A DNA stretch of 14,073 nucleotides from CAZWZG01 sp964638245 (GTDB taxonomy: Bacteria > Pseudomonadota > Alphaproteobacteria > Rhodobacterales > Rhodobacteraceae), in the NCBI GenBank assembly GCA_964638245.1, contig CAZWZG010000077.1, forward strand, positions 1 through 14,073, in the 5' to 3' direction. The notes beneath the pieces are model-generated. The model did no database searches. It had not been told where the DNA came from and saw nothing but the letters and a program-made list of their open reading frames with translations. The number at the start of each line of letters is the position of its first letter. Positions within the stretch are counted from its first letter, which is position 1. Below are positions 5,729 through 12,137 of the stretch, piece after piece. The position numbers and the translations under genes were made by a program.

Positions 5729-6088
5729 ATGCGCAACGCAGCACTTGTCTTGGGAATTCTGGGCGGCGTGATCGCCATGATCATCGGGTTTTTCAGCTAC
5801 GGCTGGACCGAACTCCAAGCTAACTATGAAGTCCCCTTCGCGGACTTCAGCGATCCCCAGACGATCCGAATCGCCAGCTTCCTCGCCCCCATCTTCGCCA
5901 TCGCCGGCGCCGCCATGGCCCCCTCCCGCGCGCTCATCGCGGGCATCCTTTTGGTCATCGCTACAGCGTTGATTTATGGGGCTTTTGGCTTCAATCCGTT
6001 CACGATGTTCCCGCTCGGAATGTGCGGACTTGCGGCTATCCTTGCGCTGGCTGCGGGGCGTCCTGACGAGCCCAAAAGCCACTTTTAG
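5729..6088 (+). CDS. Small four-helix membrane protein, unknown function
   Basis: I cannot name a family. The 119-aa protein is mostly hydrophobic, with likely membrane helices at residues 5-24, 47-63, 67-85 and 91-109. A short polar loop (25-46, with YEVPFADFSDPQ) lies after the first helix, and there is a charged tail RPDEPKSHF. A good ribosome-binding site (GAGGTGG) precedes the ATG. It lies downstream of the ArsC/Spx-like gene on the same strand. Its last 53 bases overlap, tail to tail, the 3' end of the DoxX gene on the other strand, so the extreme C-termini of both proteins are encoded by the same DNA. No catalytic motif is visible. Confidence 0.75.
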   Translation: MRNAALVLGILGGVIAMIIGFFSYGWTELQANYEVPFADFSDPQTIRIASFLAPIFAIAGAAMAPSRALIAGILLVIATALIYGAFGFNPFTMFPLGMCGLAAILALAAGRPDEPKSHF

Positions 6089-6620
6089 AGACGATCCAAT
6101 CGACAGAAATCGGCCCCGCACCGCGAACGACCAGCACGATCAGTGCAAAGACCCAGAACGCGCGCTGGTCAAGGATCAGCGCCGAAGGCAAACGGTCAAA
6201 CCAGCCGCCGATATCCGTCTCTCCAAGGCCATGGCCGACCACATCGACCCAGCTTTGCACGAAGATAAAGCCGATCATGCCGAGGGCCGCGAACCGCGTG
6301 GCAAGGCCAATCGCGATCAGCACTGGCAGGATGAATTCGGCCCAGGTCCCAGCGACCACGACCGCCCAATGGAACACGCCCAACTGTGAAAAGTCATAGC
6401 CGACGCTTTCGATGAAGCGCGGGAAAATCTGGATATAGGCGCCGTCCGATGGGATGAGGAACCCAAAGAACCCGTCACCCAGCTTGGTCTTGGCCGAATT
6501 CCAGTAGTAGCCAAACAGCACCGCGACAAAGAGAAGGCGCGCCAATGTGGGGAACAGCGCGTCCCCAAAGCGGTCCAGGCCGCGCGCGACGCCGAGGTAT
6601 GTAGAAACAAGACGGCTCAT
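6036..6620 (-). CDS. DoxX family membrane protein of the bufferin operon
   Basis: This 194-aa inner-membrane protein of the DoxX family has four likely membrane helices at about residues 22-40, 84-106, 110-126 and 153-168. The conserved segment WAEFILPVLIAIGLATRFAA (93-112) is typical of DoxX proteins. It is the last gene of the DUF2282-DUF692-DUF2063-DoxX unit, matching GigT of the Cupriavidus gigPABT operon. Its ATG overlaps the stop of the DUF2063 gene by four bases (ATGA), so it is translationally coupled to it. The precise role of DoxX in these systems is unresolved; involvement in redox or copper handling at the membrane is inferred from context. The 3' end overlaps the convergent small membrane-protein gene by 53 bases, leaving no room for a separate terminator. 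Confidence 0.9.
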   Translation of the reverse strand: MSRLVSTYLGVARGLDRFGDALFPTLARLLFVAVLFGYYWNSAKTKLGDGFFGFLIPSDGAYIQIFPRFIESVGYDFSQLGVFHWAVVVAGTWAEFILPVLIAIGLATRFAALGMIGFIFVQSWVDVVGHGLGETDIGGWFDRLPSALILDQRAFWVFALIVLVVRGAGPISVDWIVSKSGFWARQDAPQPAQG

Positions 6621-7357
6621 GTGCGGTCCTCCAGATCAGTCAGTGCATTTTGCGAAAGAAGCAGGCCCAGAAGCGGGCCAATGTCATAGTTCGCCTCAAC
6701 GGCCGTTCCGGCCTCAAGCGCGTCGCCCAAAGAGGCGCCCGCCATCAGCGCGGCCAGAGCTGCCGCAGAGGCGGGGTCGAGAGCGTGCGGCTCGGGGTCA
6801 TACTCGGCGCGTAGGATCAACGCGGCTTCGGCGCGCATCTGCGGTTTCTCCGCTCCGCGCATATTGAAAGCCCAGATCGACACGATGGGCCAATCCGAGC
6901 GGATGAGGCGCACTGATGGGGCAAAGCCGAAGGACGCTGCATTGAGAGCCTCAGGTGCCATCGCCCCAAGGCGCGCCGGATCGAGCGGTGTCGCATCCGC
7001 GGCGTGATAGCTTTCGCGCATGCCCAGTTCGAGGCGGGCCACGTCGCCGAGGTACGGAAACTTGGCGAGCGCTTCGATGCTTTCAAGGAACTCCGGAAAG
7101 CCCTTGCCGTAGTGCATCAGCAGGGGCGAGGAGGGCGGAGTTTGGCGCAAGAACGCCGTCGCCAGTCCGTTGAAGTTCTCTTCGCCCAGAAGCTTGGCCA
7201 CGGCCGGGAACCCAACGGCCAACGCCTCGCGCAGGCTGACGGTGACGTTGTTGCGATAGACGTCGAACCGCTTCGAAGTTTGCTGTCCATCTGGCCCCAC
7301 AAGGCCGACGGGTGCAGGCCGCTCGGGGTTGAGGATGGCTTCGGCGAAGGGTGTCAT
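6617..7357 (-). CDS. bufC: DUF2063 partner protein of the MNIO enzyme (BufC/GigB-like)
   Basis: This 246-aa cytoplasmic protein carries the DUF2063 domain at the N-terminus, with the family hallmark RFDVYRNNVTVSLREAL at residues 30-46 followed by FPAVAKLLGEENFNGLATAFL. The C-terminal half, residues 130-246, holds further conserved blocks, including a VSIWAFNMRG segment. In bufferin and gig systems this protein pairs with the DUF692 enzyme, apparently delivering or recognising the precursor's leader, much as MbnC supports MbnB in methanobactin synthesis. It starts three bases after the stop of the DUF692 gene and overlaps the DoxX gene by four bases, so stoichiometric expression with both is likely. 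The domain was once annotated as DNA-binding; operon context argues for the RiPP-partner role. Confidence 0.9.
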   Translation of the reverse strand: MTPFAEAILNPERPAPVGLVGPDGQQTSKRFDVYRNNVTVSLREALAVGFPAVAKLLGEENFNGLATAFLRQTPPSSPLLMHYGKGFPEFLESIEALAKFPYLGDVARLELGMRESYHAADATPLDPARLGAMAPEALNAASFGFAPSVRLIRSDWPIVSIWAFNMRGAEKPQMRAEAALILRAEYDPEPHALDPASAAALAALMAGASLGDALEAGTAVEANYDIGPLLGLLLSQNALTDLEDRT

Positions 7358-7360
7358 CGA

Positions 7361-8209
7361 TCAGGCCTCGGCCAGAATGGACGAGGCGCGCGCGGCTTCT
7401 TCGGACAGAACCGCCCACTCGGGCACGTCATTGTCCCACTCGATCAGCGTTGGACGCGGACCGCCCTTAGCCAATGTGTGTGCATAGAGCGTCCAGACGG
7501 GGTCTGCGACTTCGGCACCGTGGCTGTCGATCAAAAGCGGCGCGCCTTGGTCGTCTTCGTCCTCATCATGGCCGCCAAGGTGGATTTCACCCACGGCGTC
7601 CAGCGGGAAGGCGTCCACATAGGCGCGCGCATCCATCTGAAGGTTCGTGGCCGAAACAAAGACGTTGTTCACGTCCAGAAGAAGGCCACAGCCCGTGCGC
7701 CGCGTCAGCTCACGCAGGAAATCAATCTCGCTCATCTCGCTCTCAGCGAAGGCAAGGTAGTTCGACGGGTTCTCAAGAAGCATTCGCCGCCCCAGCACGT
7801 CCTGCACCTGATCGATATGCTCTGCCACGCGGGCCAGCGTCTCCATCGTATAGGGCAGGGGAAGCAGGTCGTTCAGAAAGCCCATGTCATGGGTCGACCA
7901 AGCCAGATGTTCAGAAAAACTAGCCGGGTTCAGCCAGTCCACGAGGTGTTTGAGGCGTGCAAGGTGGTCCGGATCAAGTGGCTTCTCGCCACCGATCGAC
8001 AGGCCAACGCCATGCACGGAAATTGGAAATCGTTCGGCTAGGTGGCGCAGTTGCGCCAGCGGCCTGCCGCCATCGCCCATGTAGTTTTCTGCATGGATCT
8101 CTAGCCATTCAACCGGCCCGGCGTTTTCAAGGATCTCGGCGAAATGCTGGGGCTTGTAGCCGACGCCGGCGCCAAGCGGCAATTCGGGGTCATGTACGGC
8201 ATCAAACAT
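7361..8209 (-). CDS. bufB: DUF692 multinuclear iron oxygenase (MNIO, BufB/GigA-like)
   Basis: This 282-aa TIM-barrel enzyme of the MNIO (DUF692) family uses a cluster of non-haem iron ions and O2 to modify cysteines in a ribosomal peptide. Likely metal-binding residues are visible in order: E37 and H39 in LEIHAENY, H66 in SVHGVGLS, E100/H101 in SEHLAW, E146 in LLENPSNY, D179 and N181-N182 in LLLDVNNVF, H210 in GEIHLGGH, D228/H230 in IDSHG, and E257 in IEWDND. No core position looks lost, so it should be active. AAGGAGA precedes the ATG at 8209. It lies 62 bases downstream of the DUF2282 precursor gene, with a strong hairpin in the gap, and three bases upstream of its DUF2063 partner. The precursor is the expected substrate; the exact modification is inferred from characterised bufferins. 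Confidence 0.93.
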   Translation of the reverse strand: MFDAVHDPELPLGAGVGYKPQHFAEILENAGPVEWLEIHAENYMGDGGRPLAQLRHLAERFPISVHGVGLSIGGEKPLDPDHLARLKHLVDWLNPASFSEHLAWSTHDMGFLNDLLPLPYTMETLARVAEHIDQVQDVLGRRMLLENPSNYLAFAESEMSEIDFLRELTRRTGCGLLLDVNNVFVSATNLQMDARAYVDAFPLDAVGEIHLGGHDEDEDDQGAPLLIDSHGAEVADPVWTLYAHTLAKGGPRPTLIEWDNDVPEWAVLSEEAARASSILAEA

Positions 8210-8234
8210 CTCGGGTCTCCTTGCAGAATGGGGT

Positions 8235-8261
8235 GGTCCGGCCCCTGTTTGGGACCGGACC
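8235..8261 (-). promoter_or_regulatory. Intercistronic hairpin between precursor and enzyme genes
   Basis: GGTCCGG (8235-8241) pairs with CCGGACC (8255-8261), and the stem extends by CCC/GGG past a one-base bulge, closing a loop of about six bases. It fills the 62-bp gap after the precursor stop. It lacks a T-run, so it looks like an mRNA-stabilising or partial-termination element that would keep the peptide in excess over its enzymes. Confidence 0.6.
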
Positions 8262-8271
8262 GAAGATCGAC

Positions 8272-8577
8272 TTATGCCGGCAGGTCACGCTCAAGAGCTT
8301 CGAGCGAGCCCATGCGTGCTTTGCCGTCTGCCATAGCCGGCAGTTCGATGTCCGCGCAGGTGCCTGCATCAACCAGCGTCCATGCGTTGCCCTGGTAGTC
8401 GACAGTCGATGTGCCCGAGCAGGTCGTGCCTGGGCCAGCGGCGCAGTCGTTTTCGCCAGCCAGCGAAACACCGAAGCATTTCTCTTTTTCCATAGCGTGC
8501 GACGGCGTCGCGATCTGAGTGGCAAGAGCAGCGGCAACGGCGCCAGCAACAGCGAGAGTTTTCGTGGTGTTCGACAT
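8272..8577 (-). CDS. bufA1: Bufferin-type copper-binding RiPP precursor (DUF2282)
   Basis: This 101-aa exported precursor peptide of the DUF2282 family (BufA1/GigP-like) is the substrate of the MNIO enzyme encoded next. An N-terminal signal peptide covers residues 1-28, with hydrophobic ALA-rich core and cleavage after SHA. The mature part has the four family cysteines C34 (KEKCFG), C45 (NDCAAGPG), C53 (TTCSGTS) and C74 (AGTC), with the conserved VDYQGNAW segment between the last two. In characterised bufferins MNIO-modified cysteines bind copper and buffer the periplasm. The start at 8577 is preferred because AAAAGGGAT lies upstream and the protein then begins with the signal peptide. A start at 8628 would add 17 charged residues in front of it. 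It heads the buf operon. Confidence 0.92.
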   Translation of the reverse strand: MSNTTKTLAVAGAVAAALATQIATPSHAMEKEKCFGVSLAGENDCAAGPGTTCSGTSTVDYQGNAWTLVDAGTCADIELPAMADGKARMGSLEALERDLPA

Positions 8578-8734
8578 TTGGATAATCCCTTTTGAATGGT
8601 CCCAATCGCGTTTGCGATGTGTGGCCAAAGAAAGTGACTATCGGGTTCACATTCCAGTCACGGGCACGTGTCCCACGAGCATGTCAGGTTACGAAACATA
8701 ACACGCCTGTGATTTGAAAAGACTGCATTTTTTG
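8578..8734 (-). promoter_or_regulatory. Upstream region of the bufferin operon
   Basis: About 160 bp between the thrS hairpin and the precursor gene must hold the operon promoter. On the minus strand a GTAACC at 8687-8692 resembles the -35 element of some extracytoplasmic-function sigma factors. Sixteen bases on lies CACGTG (8665-8670), not a standard -10. No sigma-70 promoter of quality was seen. The assignment of any box is tentative. Confidence 0.3.
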
Positions 8735-8736
8735 CG

Positions 8737-8765
8737 GGTGGTGCGGCAGGACGCCGCAATCCACC
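8737..8765 (-). terminator. Hairpin downstream of thrS
   Basis: GGTGG plus TGCGGC (8737-8747) pairs with GCCGCA (8753-8758) and, after a two-base bulge, CCACC (8761-8765), around a five-base loop. It begins 20 bases past the thrS stop on the minus strand. It lacks a T-run, being followed by A residues, so it may halt or stabilise thrS mRNA inefficiently rather than act as a classical terminator. Confidence 0.5.
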
Positions 8766-8785
8766 AGTGTTTGTTGGAAGGACGC

Positions 8786-10735
8786 TTATTCGGCGAGGTC
8801 TGGCGGTAGCGCTTCTTTCGTAAGATCGCTCACGATCGCGTCAAGGCTTGCGACCGCCGTCTGTTTTTCGCCCAAACGCCGGACCGTAACCGTCCGTTCT
8901 TCGACCTCACGACCGCCGATTGCGAGGATCACGGGCACTTTTGAAACAGAATGCTCGCGGACCTTGTAGTTAATTTTCTCGTTCCGGATGTCGGCTTCGG
9001 CCCGAATCCCTGCATCCAGCAGCGTCTGGACGACCTCTTGCACGTAGTCATCGGCATCCGAGATGATCGAGGCCACAACAACCTGGCGCGGCGCCAGCCA
9101 AAACGGCAACTTGCCCGAGTAGTTTTCGATCATGATCCCGATGAAGCGCTCGAACGAGCCAAGGATCGCGCGGTGGAGCATTACGGGGCGGTGCTTTTCC
9201 CCATCCTGACCGATGTAATTGGCGTCCAGCCGCTCTGGCAGGTTGAAATCGGCCTGGAACGTGCCGCATTGCCACTCACGACCGATCGCATCGGTTAACT
9301 TGAAGTCCAGCTTTGGCCCGTAGAAGGCGCCTTCGCCCGGATCGAGCTCGAAATCGTTGCGCACAGACAGGATCGCCTTTTCCAGAGCGCCCTCCGCCTT
9401 ATCCCAAACTTCATCCGATCCAACGCGGACCTCGGGCCGAGTCGAGAACTTGATATCGAATTCCGGGAACCCGGTGTCGCGGTAGATGTCGGACAAGAGC
9501 TCGATGAACTTCGCGCATTCTTCCTCGATCTGGTCCTCGGTGCAGAAGATATGCGCATCGTCTTGGGTAAACCCGCGCACCCGCATCAGCCCATGGAGCG
9601 CGCCATGGGCCTCGTAACGGTGGCACGAGCCGAATTCGGCCATGCGCATCGGCAGGTCGCGGTACGATTTCAGACCCTGATTGAAGACCTGCACATGGCA
9701 CGGACAGTTCATCGGCTTCAGTGCATTCACGCGCTTTTCGTTCGCATGCTCTTCGTCGATCTCCGTGATGTACATGTTCTCACGGTACTTGTCCCAGTGA
9801 CCGGACGCTTCCCAAAGCTTGCGGTCCACGACCTGGGGCGTCTTGATTTCGCGATAGCCGGCCTTGGCCAGCTTGCGCCGCATGTAGTCTTCAAGCGCGC
9901 GGTAAATGGTCCAGCCATTGGGATGCCAGAACACCATGCCGGGCGCTTCTTCCTGAAAGTGGAACAGTTCCATCTCGCGGCCCAAGCGGCGGTGGTCGCG
10001 TTTTTCGGCCTCCTCGAGGAAAGTGAGGTGCGCTTTGAGGTCGTTGCGGTTCTTGAACGCGACACCATAAATCCGCTGGAGCATCGGGCGGTCGCTGTCG
10101 CCGCGCCAATAGGCGCCTGCGACGCTCATCAGCTTGAAGGCATCCGCGGGCACCTGCCCGGTGTGCTGGAGGTGAGGTCCACGGCACAGATCCTGCCAGT
10201 CCCCATGCCAGTACATCCGGATGTTCTCGCCTTCCGGGATCGCCTCGACGAGTTCGACTTTGTAGGGCTCGTGGGACTTCTTATAATGCAGGATCGCGTC
10301 TTCGCGGCTCCAAACCTCGGTCTTCACGGGATCGCGCGCGTTGATGATCTCTTTCATCTTGGCTTCGATCTGACCCAGATCCTCGGGCGTAAACGGCTCG
10401 GCCCGGTCAAAGTCGTAATACCAGCCGTTCTTGATGACGGGCCCAATGGTGACCTGCACCTCGGGCCAGATCTCTTGCACGGCGCGCGCCATGATATGCG
10501 CCAGGTCGTGGCGGATCAGCTCCAGCGCCTGTTCGTCATCCTGCATGGTGTGGATGGCGATCTCAGCATCCGCCTCGATGGGCCAAGCCAAGTCCCAATG
10601 CTCACCAGCAACTGTGGCAGAGATGGCTTTCTTGCCTAGCGAGGTCGAAATGCTCGACGCAACTTCAGCAGCGGTCACGCCAGCCTCGAAGTCACGCGAA
10701 TTGCCGTCAGGAAAGGTAAGGGAAATCTGGGCCAT
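8786..10735 (-). CDS. thrS: Threonyl-tRNA synthetase
   Basis: This 649-aa class II aminoacyl-tRNA synthetase charges tRNA-Thr in the cytoplasm. Domains in order are a TGS domain (about 1-62); the editing domain that removes mis-attached serine, with H76/H80 in HDLAH and C184/H188 in DLCRGPH; a catalytic core (about 245-530) with zinc ligands C344 in MNCPC and H395 in DDAH, and the motif 2 stretch GSCHRYEAHG; and a C-terminal anticodon-binding domain (about 545-640). Length and all key residues are normal. The ATG at 10735 has GGAGACC nine bases upstream. It appears monocistronic, with a hairpin after the stop. The bufferin operon follows on the same strand, and the MAPEG gene precedes it by 135 bp. 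Confidence 0.97.
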   Translation of the reverse strand: MAQISLTFPDGNSRDFEAGVTAAEVASSISTSLGKKAISATVAGEHWDLAWPIEADAEIAIHTMQDDEQALELIRHDLAHIMARAVQEIWPEVQVTIGPVIKNGWYYDFDRAEPFTPEDLGQIEAKMKEIINARDPVKTEVWSREDAILHYKKSHEPYKVELVEAIPEGENIRMYWHGDWQDLCRGPHLQHTGQVPADAFKLMSVAGAYWRGDSDRPMLQRIYGVAFKNRNDLKAHLTFLEEAEKRDHRRLGREMELFHFQEEAPGMVFWHPNGWTIYRALEDYMRRKLAKAGYREIKTPQVVDRKLWEASGHWDKYRENMYITEIDEEHANEKRVNALKPMNCPCHVQVFNQGLKSYRDLPMRMAEFGSCHRYEAHGALHGLMRVRGFTQDDAHIFCTEDQIEEECAKFIELLSDIYRDTGFPEFDIKFSTRPEVRVGSDEVWDKAEGALEKAILSVRNDFELDPGEGAFYGPKLDFKLTDAIGREWQCGTFQADFNLPERLDANYIGQDGEKHRPVMLHRAILGSFERFIGIMIENYSGKLPFWLAPRQVVVASIISDADDYVQEVVQTLLDAGIRAEADIRNEKINYKVREHSVSKVPVILAIGGREVEERTVTVRRLGEKQTAVASLDAIVSDLTKEALPPDLAE

Positions 10736-10797
10736 CGGCCGGTCTCCTCGTCAGTTTGGCGCCCACGGAACGCCCGGTTGCGGGTATGTGTGCGACC

Positions 10798-10826
10798 CAG
10801 ATGCCGCGAGACCCCGCGCTTGTCAA
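10798..10826 (-). promoter_or_regulatory. Possible thrS promoter
   Basis: On the minus strand a perfect TTGACA (10821-10826) lies 86 bases upstream of the thrS ATG. The hexamer 17 bases further on, CATCTG, is a weak -10. It lies in the 135-bp gap between the MAPEG stop and thrS and is the only consensus -35 there. Confidence 0.35.
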
Positions 10827-10837
10827 CGCGAGGTCCC

Positions 10838-10870
10838 TTCTTCTTGGTAAAATACTCTCGCCGGAGGCAT
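10838..10870 (-). repeat. Possible dispersed Rhodobacterales intergenic element
   Basis: Immediately after the MAPEG stop, the minus strand reads ATGCCTCCGGCGAGAGTATT, then TTACCAAGAAGAA. I remember a recurrent Rhodobacterales intergenic sequence with core CCTCCGGCGGGAGTATTT followed by an A/G-rich tail, usually at gene ends. One base in the core differs here. Only one copy is in the window. Confidence 0.45.
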
Positions 10871-11272
10871 CTAGGTCAGCAGAACAGCAACACCTATCGC
10901 GACTGTACAGGCCCAGGAGGCTGTGAAGATGATCGGGCGCACGGGAAACCCGGCGAGCCCTGAGATCATGCCCACCGCATGCGCCACGCGCAGCCAGAAG
11001 AAGGCGATCGCAGCAGCGACTGTCACCGTGGTCGATACTTCGGCCACATGGGCAATCAGCACCACTGCTGCAAAAGGCACAATCGTCTCGATCATATTGA
11101 GATGGGCGCGATGGGCGCGATGCACCCATGCTGGCATGCGCGACAGGTCGGGCGGGCGCGAAAAATCGGGCGGGCCATCAGCGGGGATCATGTTGACCCC
11201 CACGATGAACGGGATCCAAAGCGACGCGGCCAGAAGCGCAGTGAAGACGAGATAGGTCAGTTCGATGCTCAT
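10871..11272 (-). CDS. MAPEG family membrane protein
   Basis: This 133-aa protein resembles the MAPEG superfamily (membrane-associated proteins in eicosanoid and glutathione metabolism). Four membrane helices are expected at about residues 5-26, 62-78, 81-104 and 112-131. The characteristic polar stretch WVHRAHRAHLNMIETIVPFA (49-68), with R52, H54-R55 and the N59/E62 pair, is the glutathione-binding type motif, and a second block WLRVAHAVGMI follows at 93-103. Bacterial members are mostly uncharacterised; a glutathione-linked transferase or peroxidase role is possible. Its start overlaps the stop of the ArsR-SRPBCC gene by four bases (ATGA), so the pair is an operon and the regulator likely controls it. 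Confidence 0.88.
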   Translation of the reverse strand: MSIELTYLVFTALLAASLWIPFIVGVNMIPADGPPDFSRPPDLSRMPAWVHRAHRAHLNMIETIVPFAAVVLIAHVAEVSTTVTVAAAIAFFWLRVAHAVGMISGLAGFPVRPIIFTASWACTVAIGVAVLLT

Positions 11273-12030
11273 TGGCTCTGCTCCATGCCAAAGCGGGACG
11301 GCTGCCCGGTTTCAAGATAGGTCTTGAGGCCTGCCGCAAGGCGCGCCCAACCATCGGCCACGCCTTCTTGACCGGCGGGGATGTCATAGTGCTCGATCGT
11401 CAGGCTACAGTTCGGGCCTTCCTCGGCGATGACATAGACGCAGCGTGAGGCGGCCATGTCTGGCGCCCATTTCGGTTCGAACCCCATTTCGAGGCGATCT
11501 TTGGGGTTGGAGGACAAGGTCTTGATCACAAGCATTTCAGCTGGACCGGCGTAATACGTCGCTTGGCCTTCATCGGTCAGGTGGCCTTTCGCGCTGGTGG
11601 CCATGAAGTGGTAATGAATCACCTGATCAGGGTTTGTGAGCGCATCCCACAGGGCGTCTTTTGTGCAGCGGATAAAGGTCTGCATGACGAAATCGGGTTT
11701 TGTGTCCAAAGGCATTTGGGCGGTTCCTTCTAGTTTGGATTTAAGATCGATCACCGCGCGCGCAGCGGGTTTGGCCCGGAACGGATCGATCCAGCGATCG
11801 ATCGCTTCCTGAAGGGGCAGGGCATTCAGGTAGTGGTACTTGAACCGCCCCGCCTTGCGCGTGGTGATCAGGTTTGCGTCCTCCAACACCTTCAAATGCT
11901 TCATCACGCCGAACCGCGTCATCTCGAAACGGGCTTCGAGATCGGCCAGCGATTGTCCGTCGTCCTCGCGCAGGCAGTCGAGGATTTCGCGGCGGACCGC
12001 ATCGTTGAGAGCCTTGAAAATCGCATCCAT
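11269..12030 (-). CDS. ArsR-type regulator fused to an SRPBCC (AHSA1-like) domain
   Basis: This 253-aa two-domain protein has a winged-helix ArsR-type DNA-binding domain at about residues 1-80, with KALNDAVRREILDCL as the first helices and TRFGVMKHLKVLEDANLI as the recognition region. A C-terminal SRPBCC/AHSA1-type hydrophobic ligand pocket (about 110-245) includes FIRCTKDALWDALTNPDQV. No metal-binding cysteine pair of classical ArsR is present, so the ligand is probably organic and sensed by the SRPBCC part. The start at 12030 is chosen because the conserved ArsR fold begins there. A longer frame from 12147 would run through the operator palindromes and add 39 unrelated residues. There is no Shine-Dalgarno; the promoter position suggests a leaderless mRNA. 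MAPEG is the coupled downstream gene. Confidence 0.9.
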   Translation of the reverse strand: MDAIFKALNDAVRREILDCLREDDGQSLADLEARFEMTRFGVMKHLKVLEDANLITTRKAGRFKYHYLNALPLQEAIDRWIDPFRAKPAARAVIDLKSKLEGTAQMPLDTKPDFVMQTFIRCTKDALWDALTNPDQVIHYHFMATSAKGHLTDEGQATYYAGPAEMLVIKTLSSNPKDRLEMGFEPKWAPDMAASRCVYVIAEEGPNCSLTIEHYDIPAGQEGVADGWARLAAGLKTYLETGQPSRFGMEQSQ

Positions 12031-12036
12031 AAACCG

Positions 12037-12066
12037 CTTATAGGTGAGTAAACAGTCACGTGACAA
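12037..12066 (-). promoter_or_regulatory. Promoter of the ArsR-MAPEG operon, leaderless
   Basis: On the minus strand TTGTCA (12061-12066, five of six to consensus) and TATAAG (12037-12042, five of six) are separated by 18 bases. Only six bases lie between the -10 and the ATG at 12030, so transcription would start at or next to the A of the start codon. This explains the missing ribosome-binding site. Confidence 0.65.
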
Positions 12067-12080
12067 TAGGGTCACGTGAC
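12055..12080. promoter_or_regulatory. Double palindromic operator GTCACGTGAC
   Basis: Two identical perfect 10-bp palindromes, GTCACGTGAC, lie at 12055-12064 and 12071-12080, with centres 16 bp apart. The left one overlaps the -35 of the regulator promoter. The right one overlaps a GTGACA (12076-12081) that could be the -35 of the divergent hydrolase promoter, whose -10 is weak (TAGGAC, 12100-12105). The likely ligand is the adjacent ArsR-type protein, which would repress itself and possibly the hydrolase. Confidence 0.75.
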
Positions 12081-12137
12081 AAATCGTGCAACGCTCTGGT
12101 AGGACAGGAAAATTCAGCACGCATCCGGAGGCCGGGC

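Noticed and set aside
7004..8041. 345-aa plus-strand open frame opposite the DUF692/DUF2063 genes
   Set aside because: It spans two well-supported minus-strand genes and has no recognisable domain, so it is a shadow frame.
9551..10639. 362-aa plus-strand open frame opposite thrS
   Set aside because: It is antisense to a complete, motif-perfect threonyl-tRNA synthetase. Long antisense frames are common in GC-rich coding DNA, and the product shows no family motif.
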